Part shown: piece by piece, positions 56,845 through 64,000 of the stretch
How positions within the stretch are numbered: position 1 is the first letter of the stretch
Layout of the letters: every line of letters starts with the position of its first letter
Origin: Rhizorhabdus histidinilytica
Lineage (GTDB): Bacteria > Pseudomonadota > Alphaproteobacteria > Sphingomonadales > Sphingomonadaceae
DNA: 64,000 nt
NCBI RefSeq assembly: GCF_900167915.1
Contig: NZ_FUYM01000006.1
Coordinates: forward strand, 271,135 to 335,134
Direction of reading: 5' to 3'
Notes under the pieces: model-generated
Told to the model about the DNA's origin: nothing
Database searches by the model: none
Seen by the model: only the letters and a program-made list of their open reading frames with translations
Translations under genes and position numbers: made by a program

Positions 56845-58035
56845 ATGGCCCAGATCCAAGACATCTACATCGTCGGCGCCGCGCGGACCGCGATCGCCGA
56901 TTTCGGCGGCGCGCTGAAGGACGTTCCCCCCGCCGAGCTCGGCGTGATCGTCGCCAAGGCCGCGCTGGAGCGCGCCGGACTCGAACCCGGCGACGTGCAG
57001 AATGTGGTGATGGGCCAGGTGATGCCGACCGAGCCGCGCGATGCCTATCTGGCGCGCATGGTCGGCGTGAACGCCGGCGTGCCGATCGAGACCCCGGCGC
57101 TGACCCTCAACCGGCTGTGCGGTTCGGGCGTCGAGGCGATCGTCACCGGCGCCAAGGCGATGGTGCTGGGCGAGTCGGACATCGTCCTCGCCGGAGGCGC
57201 CGAGGTGATGAGCCGCGTCCCCCATGTCGTGAAGGGCGCGCGCTGGGGCACCAAGATGGGCAATGTCGAGATGACCGACGGCCTGATCGAGGCGCTGAGC
57301 GATCCGTTCGACAAGGTCCATATGGGCATCACCGCCGAGAATGTCGCCGAACGCTACCAGATCACCCGCGAGGCGCAGGACGCGCTGGCGCTGCAGGGCC
57401 ACCAGCGCGCCGCCAGGGCGATCGCCGAGGGCCGCTTCAAGGATCAGATCGTCCCGGTCGAGGTGAAGACCCGCAAGGGTGTCGTCGCGTTCGACACCGA
57501 CGAGCATGTCCGTAGCGACGTCTCGGCCGAGGAGCTGGCCAAGCTCCGTCCCGTCTTCAAGAAGGACGGCACCGTCACCGCCGCCAATGCCAGCGGCATC
57601 AACGACGGCGCGGCGATGGTCGTGCTGGCGACCAAGAAGGCGGTCGACGCCAAGGGGCTGAAGCCGCTCGCGAAGATCCTGAGCTGGGGCCATGCCGGGG
57701 TCGAGCCGCTCTACATGGGCGTCGGCCCGATCAAGGCGGTGCCGATCGCGCTGGAGCGCGCGGGCCTGACCCTGGCCGATATCGACGTGATCGAGGCGAA
57801 CGAGGCGTTCGCCGCGCAGGCCTGCGCGGTGGCGCAGGAGCTCGGCTTCGATCCCGACAAGGTCAACCCGAACGGGTCGGGCGTCGCGCTCGGCCATCCG
57901 GTCGGCGCGACCGGCGCGATCCTGACGGTCAAGACCGTCTATGAGCTGGAGCGCATCGGCGGCCGCTACGGCCTGATCACCATGTGCATCGGCGGCGGCC
58001 AGGGCATCGCCATGGTGGTGGAGCGCTGCGCATGA
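56845..58035 (+). CDS. acetyl-CoA acetyltransferase (thiolase)
   Basis: 396 residues. Condenses or cleaves acetoacetyl-CoA/3-ketoacyl-CoA. Catalytic Cys in LNRLCGSGVEAI, active His in ALGHPVGATGA and second Cys in MCIGGGQGIA. AGCAGGAA precedes the ATG. Its stop overlaps mce by ATGA, tying it to the methylmalonyl pathway; a beta-ketothiolase role for odd-chain or branched acyl-CoA is plausible. Confidence 0.93.
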   Translation: MAQIQDIYIVGAARTAIADFGGALKDVPPAELGVIVAKAALERAGLEPGDVQNVVMGQVMPTEPRDAYLARMVGVNAGVPIETPALTLNRLCGSGVEAIVTGAKAMVLGESDIVLAGGAEVMSRVPHVVKGARWGTKMGNVEMTDGLIEALSDPFDKVHMGITAENVAERYQITREAQDALALQGHQRAARAIAEGRFKDQIVPVEVKTRKGVVAFDTDEHVRSDVSAEELAKLRPVFKKDGTVTAANASGINDGAAMVVLATKKAVDAKGLKPLAKILSWGHAGVEPLYMGVGPIKAVPIALERAGLTLADIDVIEANEAFAAQACAVAQELGFDPDKVNPNGSGVALGHPVGATGAILTVKTVYELERIGGRYGLITMCIGGGQGIAMVVERCA

Positions 58036-58457
58036 AGCTCGGCCGGCTCAACCATGTCGGGGTCGCCACCCCGTCGATCGAGAAGAGCATCGCCTTCTAC
58101 CGCGACGTGATGGGCGCCGAGGTGATCCGCGAGCCGTTCGACCTGCCCGCGCAGGGCGTGAAGGTCTGCTTCGTCGACACGCCGAACAGCCAGATCGAGC
58201 TGATCGAGCCGCTCGGCGAATCCTCCCCGATCGCCGGCTTCCTCGCCAAGAATCCGGACGGCGGCCAGCACCATATCTGCTATGAAGTGCCCGATATCCA
58301 CGCCGCCAAGGCCTGGTTCGAGGGCAAGGGCGCGCGCGTGCTGGGCGAGCCGCGCATCGGCGCGCACGGCACGCTGATCTTCTTCGTCCACCCGCGCGAC
58401 ATGGGCGGGGTGCTGACCGAGATCATGGAAACCCCGCGACCCGGCGTCAGCCACTGA
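58032..58457 (+). CDS. mce: methylmalonyl-CoA epimerase
   Basis: 141 residues. Glyoxalase/VOC fold that converts (S)- to (R)-methylmalonyl-CoA. Metal ligands: His in [12 protein letters not shown], Glu in QIELIEPLG and His in [12 protein letters not shown]. Coupled to the thiolase by ATGA; mutase follows after 31 bp. Confidence 0.94.
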   Translation: MKLGRLNHVGVATPSIEKSIAFYRDVMGAEVIREPFDLPAQGVKVCFVDTPNSQIELIEPLGESSPIAGFLAKNPDGGQHHICYEVPDIHAAKAWFEGKGARVLGEPRIGAHGTLIFFVHPRDMGGVLTEIMETPRPGVSH

Positions 58458-58488
58458 CGGCGCCCCTGAGGTTCGGAAGGAAGCAGCG

Positions 58489-60639
58489 ATGAGCGACGAC
58501 AAGCCCGATCTGGCCCGCTGGGAGGCCGCCGCCGCCAAGGAGGTCAAGGGCAAGGACCTGACCTGGAACACGCCCGAGGGGATCGCGGTCAAGCCGCTCT
58601 ACACCGCCGCGGACGTGGCCGGCATCGACCCTGGCCTGCCCGGATTCGCGCCGTTCACGCGCGGCGTGCGGGCGTCGATGTACGCCGGCCGGCCCTGGAC
58701 GATCCGCCAATATGCCGGCTTCTCGACCGCCGAGGAGTCGAACGCCTTCTACCATCGCAACCTCAAGGCCGGGCAGAAGGGCCTGTCGGTCGCCTTCGAC
58801 CTGGCGACCCATCGCGGCTATGACAGCGACCACCCACGCGTCACCGGCGACGTCGGCAAGGCGGGCGTGGCGATCGACACGATCGACGACATGAAGATCC
58901 TGTTCGACGGCATTCCGCTCGATCAGATGTCGGTGTCGATGACGATGAACGGCGCGGTGATCCCGGTGCTCGCCTTCTTCATCGTCGCCGGCGAGGAGCA
59001 GGGCGTGCCGATGGCCCAGCTCGACGGGACCATCCAGAACGACATCCTCAAGGAGTTCATGGTCCGCAACACCTATATCTACCCGCCCGAGCCGAGCATG
59101 CGGATCATCTCGGACATCTTCGCCTTCACGTCGCAAAACATGCCCAAGTTCAACTCGATCTCGATCTCGGGCTATCACATGCAGGAAGCCGGGGCGACGC
59201 AGGTCCAGGAGCTGGCCTTCACCATCGCCGACGGTATGGAATATGTGAAATACGGCGTCGCCTCGGGCCTCGACATCGACAAGTTCGCCGGCCGGCTGAG
59301 CTTCTTCTTCGCGATCGGCATGAACTTCTTCATGGAGATCGCCAAGCTGCGCGCCGCGCGGGTGCTGTGGCACCGGGTGATGACGAAGCTCGGCGCCAGG
59401 GACGAGCGCTCGAAGATGCTCCGCACCCATTGCCAGACCTCGGGCGTCTCGCTGACCGAGCAGGACCCGTACAACAACGTCATGCGCACCACGATCGAGG
59501 CGATGGCGGCGATGCTGGGCGGCACCCAGTCGCTCCACACCAATGCGCTCGACGAGGCGATCGCGCTGCCGACCGACTTCTCGGCCCGGATCGCGCGCAA
59601 CACCCAGATCGTCATCCAGGAAGAGACCGGGATGACCAAGGTCGTCGATCCGCTCGGCGGCTCCTATTATGTCGAGAGCCTGACCCAGGAGCTGGTCGAC
59701 CGCGCCTGGGAGATCATCGAGAAGGTCGAGGCCGAGGGCGGCATGGCGAAGGCCGTGGCGGCCGGCTGGCCCAAGGCGATGATCGAGGAGGCCTCGGCGG
59801 CCAAGGCGGCGCGGATCGACCGCGGCGAGGAGATCATCGTCGGCGTCAACAAATACCGCCTCGCCAACGAGGAAGAGATCGACATCCTCGACGTCGACAA
59901 CCATGCGGTGCGCGAGGCGCAGATCCGCCGCATCCAGGCGGTCAAGGCCGGCCGCGACGAGGCGAAGTGCCAGGCCGCGCTCGCCGCGCTGACGGAAGGC
60001 GCGCGGGGCGGCGCGAACCTGCTGGCCCTCGCCGTCGACTGCGCCCGCGCCCGCGCGACGCTGGGCGAGATTTCGGCCGCGATGGAGGCGGTGTTCGGCC
60101 GCTTCGGCACCACCCCGACACCGGTCAGGGGGGTCTATGGCGGCGCCTATGGCGACGACCGCCGCTGGTCGGGGCTGGTCGAGGGAGTCGAGACGATCAC
60201 CCGGCGCAAGGGCCGCAAGCCCCGCATGCTGGTCGCCAAGATGGGCCAGGACGGGCATGACCGCGGCGCCAACCTCGTCTCCTCGGCGTTCGGCGACCTC
60301 GGCTTCGAAGTGGTGGCGGGGCCGCTGTTCCAGACCCCCAAGGAAGCCGCCGAGCTGGCGCTCAAGGCCGATGTCGACGTGGTCGGCGCGTCCAGTCTCG
60401 CCGCCGGCCACAAGACGCTGATCCCCGAGCTGATCCAGCACCTCAAGGATGCCGGGCGCGGTGACATCAAGGTGGTCGCCGGCGGCGTCATCCCGGCACA
60501 GGACTATCAGTTCCTGCGTGACGCAGGGGTGCAGGGGATTTTCGGCCCCGGCACCAATCTGGTGCATGCGGCAACCGAAGTGCTACGGCTGTTGGGTCAC
60601 AACCAACCGCCCGAAGGCTTCGAGGAGGCCGCTGAATGA
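58489..60639 (+). CDS. scpA: methylmalonyl-CoA mutase
   Basis: 716 residues. Adenosylcobalamin-dependent isomerisation of (R)-methylmalonyl-CoA to succinyl-CoA. TIM barrel ([38 protein letters not shown]) and a C-terminal B12-binding domain with DGHDRG at about 587-592. This is the complete single-chain large subunit. GGAAGGAAGC precedes the ATG. Overlaps bioB by ATGA. Confidence 0.96.
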   Translation: MSDDKPDLARWEAAAAKEVKGKDLTWNTPEGIAVKPLYTAADVAGIDPGLPGFAPFTRGVRASMYAGRPWTIRQYAGFSTAEESNAFYHRNLKAGQKGLSVAFDLATHRGYDSDHPRVTGDVGKAGVAIDTIDDMKILFDGIPLDQMSVSMTMNGAVIPVLAFFIVAGEEQGVPMAQLDGTIQNDILKEFMVRNTYIYPPEPSMRIISDIFAFTSQNMPKFNSISISGYHMQEAGATQVQELAFTIADGMEYVKYGVASGLDIDKFAGRLSFFFAIGMNFFMEIAKLRAARVLWHRVMTKLGARDERSKMLRTHCQTSGVSLTEQDPYNNVMRTTIEAMAAMLGGTQSLHTNALDEAIALPTDFSARIARNTQIVIQEETGMTKVVDPLGGSYYVESLTQELVDRAWEIIEKVEAEGGMAKAVAAGWPKAMIEEASAAKAARIDRGEEIIVGVNKYRLANEEEIDILDVDNHAVREAQIRRIQAVKAGRDEAKCQAALAALTEGARGGANLLALAVDCARARATLGEISAAMEAVFGRFGTTPTPVRGVYGGAYGDDRRWSGLVEGVETITRRKGRKPRMLVAKMGQDGHDRGANLVSSAFGDLGFEVVAGPLFQTPKEAAELALKADVDVVGASSLAAGHKTLIPELIQHLKDAGRGDIKVVAGGVIPAQDYQFLRDAGVQGIFGPGTNLVHAATEVLRLLGHNQPPEGFEEAAE

Positions 60640-61652
60640 ACGCCCATGCCAATCCCCGCCCCGCCGTCCGGTCCGACTGGACGCGCGAGGAGATCGCGGC
60701 CCTGTTCGACCTGCCGTTCAACGACCTGCTGTGGCAGGCGCAGGCCGCGCACCGCGCCAGCCACGAGGCGAACGCCGTCCAGCTCTCGACCCTGCTGTCG
60801 ATCAAGACCGGCGGCTGCCCCGAGGATTGCGGCTATTGCAACCAGTCCGTCCATGCGGAAACAGGCCTCAAGGCGACCAAGCTGATGGACGTGCGCGCGG
60901 TGCTCCAGGCCGCCGCGCAGGCCAAGGATGCCGGCTCGACCCGCTTCTGCATGGGCGCCGCCTGGCGCAACCCGAAGGACCGCGACATGCCCGCCATCGT
61001 CGAGATGGTACAGGGCGTCCGCCAGATGGGGATGGAGACCTGCATGACCCTCGGCATGCTGACCGAGGACCAGGCCCGGACGCTCGCCGATGCCGGGCTC
61101 GACTATTACAACCACAATATCGACACCGCACCCGAGCGGTACGACCAGGTGATCACCACCCGGACCTTCGAGGACCGCATCGAGACGCTCGAGCATGTCC
61201 GCGAGGCGGGGATCAACGTCTGCTGCGGCGGCATCGTCGGCATGGGCGAGACGCGCGCCGACCGGGTCGGCTTCATCCACGCGCTGGCGACGCTGCCAGT
61301 CCATCCGGAAAGCGTGCCGGTCAACGCGCTGGTGCCGGTCAAGGGCACGGTGCTGGGCGACATGCTCGCCGACACCCCGCTGGCGAAGATCGACGAGATC
61401 GAGTTCGTCCGCACCGTCGCGGTCGCGCGGATCACCATGCCCGCCTCGATGGTCCGCCTGTCGGCGGGCCGCGAGAGCATGTCCGACGCGGCGCAGGCGC
61501 TGTGCTTCATGGCCGGGGCCAATTCGATCTTCACCGGCGACAAGCTGCTCACCACCGACAATGCCGGCGACGACAGGGACGCCGCGCTGTTCGCCCGGCT
61601 CGGCGTCACGCCGATGGCGGCCGAGTGCAAGGTCGAGCTGGCGGCGGAGTGA
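60636..61652 (+). CDS. bioB: biotin synthase
   Basis: 338 residues. Radical-SAM enzyme that inserts sulfur into dethiobiotin. The cluster motif is Cys61-x3-Cys65-x2-Cys68 ([13 protein letters not shown]). Usual length. The start overlaps the mutase stop by ATGA. No other bio gene adjoins, so bioB alone has joined the operon of the biotin enzyme PccAB. Confidence 0.96.
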   Translation: MNAHANPRPAVRSDWTREEIAALFDLPFNDLLWQAQAAHRASHEANAVQLSTLLSIKTGGCPEDCGYCNQSVHAETGLKATKLMDVRAVLQAAAQAKDAGSTRFCMGAAWRNPKDRDMPAIVEMVQGVRQMGMETCMTLGMLTEDQARTLADAGLDYYNHNIDTAPERYDQVITTRTFEDRIETLEHVREAGINVCCGGIVGMGETRADRVGFIHALATLPVHPESVPVNALVPVKGTVLGDMLADTPLAKIDEIEFVRTVAVARITMPASMVRLSAGRESMSDAAQALCFMAGANSIFTGDKLLTTDNAGDDRDAALFARLGVTPMAAECKVELAAE

Positions 61653-61660
61653 TCACATGA

Positions 61661-61762
61661 TCCGCTCGTCCTGAGGAGGGACTGAGCCTGGCGAAGCCCC
61701 GTCTCGAAGGATCCTTCGAGACGCCGGTTCGCCAAGCTCACCGGCTCCTCAGGATGAGCGGA
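61661..61762. repeat. long inverted repeat between bioB and pccA
   Basis: TCCGCTCGTCCTGAGGA at the left and TCCTCAGGATGAGCGGA at the right are inverted copies with one mismatch. The inner TCTCGAAGGATCCTTCGAGA is a perfect palindrome and GAGCCTGGCGAA/TTCGCCAAGCTC pair between. A different family from the CGTCAT repeats. It sits inside the operon. Confidence 0.75.
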
Positions 61763-61793
61763 AAAGATAGCATACAGGGAAACGACGACGACG

Positions 61794-63776
<1,983 letters not shown>

Positions 63777-63803
63777 TCGGAGCGGCCTCGGCCCTTAGCT
63801 GCC

Positions 63804-63895
63804 CGTCATCCCGGCCTCGGCCGGGATATCGGGCGGCTCCTGCGGCCAGCTGATCTCCTCTGTCCCGAGATCCCGGCCTGCGCCGGGATGACGGG
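63804..63895. repeat. CGTCAT-type intergenic repeat
   Basis: CGTCATCCCGGCCTCGGCCGGGAT on the left and GATCCCGGCCTGCGCCGGGATGACGGG on the right are inverted relatives. It lies between converging pccA and eda, one base before the eda stop. Confidence 0.75.
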
Positions 63896-64000
63896 TTAGG
63901 CGGCGAGCTTCGCGGCTGCCCTGGCGCGGCGTGTGATCTCTGCGGTGTCGGGCTTGCCGGGCGGGACGATCCAGCTGCCGCCGACGCACAGCACCGCGTC
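63896..64000 (-). CDS. eda: 2-keto-3-deoxy-6-phosphogluconate aldolase (partial, C-terminus)
   Basis: The last 34 codons and stop of a gene that continues beyond the window. The sequence DAVLCVGGSWIVPPGKPDTA matches the C-terminal CxGGSWLVP block of KDPG/KHG aldolase, the cleavage step of the Entner-Doudoroff pathway. Confidence 0.75.
   Translation of the reverse strand, partial: DAVLCVGGSWIVPPGKPDTAEITRRARAAAKLAA

Noticed and set aside
58447..60567. Open frame of 706 codons antisense to methylmalonyl-CoA mutase
   Set aside because: Low-complexity His/Arg/Asp-rich product with no motif; the mutase frame is unambiguous.

Overview
This is a GC-rich chromosomal window with chromosomal core genes throughout and no phage, plasmid, integrase or IS genes. 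The gene families point to an alphaproteobacterium, most likely of the Sphingomonadales (Sphingomonas/Rhizorhabdus-like). The main clues are a large TonB-dependent receptor, a glycine-rich double cold-shock protein, an EcfG-type stress promoter, an ScfR-type propionate regulator, an Entner-Doudoroff aldolase (eda) at the right edge, and dispersed intergenic inverted repeats. The order-level placement is inference. I saw no rRNA, tRNA or CRISPR array.

Layout: 1-6.6 kb holds a partial acyltransferase, a TonB-dependent receptor behind an AT-rich promoter region, an acyl-CoA synthetase and a J-domain protein. 6.7-9.8 kb holds a lone receiver protein, topoisomerase IB, SufE coupled to a small exported protein, and a DUF4386 membrane protein. 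9.85-14.7 kb is an expanded phage-shock (Psp) locus: divergent pspF with a coupled GT25 gene, a 48-residue membrane peptide behind a sigma-54 promoter, pspA, pspB, pspC and four further small one-helix/coiled-coil proteins. 14.8-23.3 kb has a PuuD-like membrane protein, sodB, a soluble CBS-MCP receptor, the coupled run dapF-mtaB-ftsY-yciB, and a GGDEF-EAL protein. 23.5-30.9 kb has isocitrate lyase, a CSS-EAL phosphodiesterase, and an amidohydrolase-deaminase-MFS operon divergent from a LysR regulator. 30.9-43.4 kb has pyrD, the suf Fe-S operon with its Rrf2 regulator, a HAD nucleotidase-dapD pair, argB, a VUT-family transporter, a nucleoside transporter and a stress-promoter-driven exported protein. 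43.4-53.7 kb has rpoN-lptB-lptA-lptC, rnd, a TerC protein, a cold-shock protein, a Tat-exported MsrB, queG, a 3-hydroxyacyl-CoA dehydrogenase and two small proteins. 53.7-63.8 kb is the propionyl-CoA pathway: an ScfR regulator divergent from pccB, thiolase, mce, methylmalonyl-CoA mutase, bioB and pccA. The window closes on the 3' end of eda.

Connections: rpoN (sigma-54) and its activator PspF are both here, with a matching -24/-12 promoter and upstream activator half-sites between pspF and the psp operon. bioB lies inside the operon encoding the biotin-dependent PccAB, so cofactor and enzyme supply are linked. Isocitrate lyase, thiolase, 3-hydroxyacyl-CoA dehydrogenase and the propionyl-CoA pathway together describe growth on short-chain acyl-CoAs. 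Many neighbours overlap by ATGA or GTGA, indicating translationally coupled operons. The most unusual content is the enlarged Psp operon, in which several small membrane proteins and PspC end in the same coiled-coil module.
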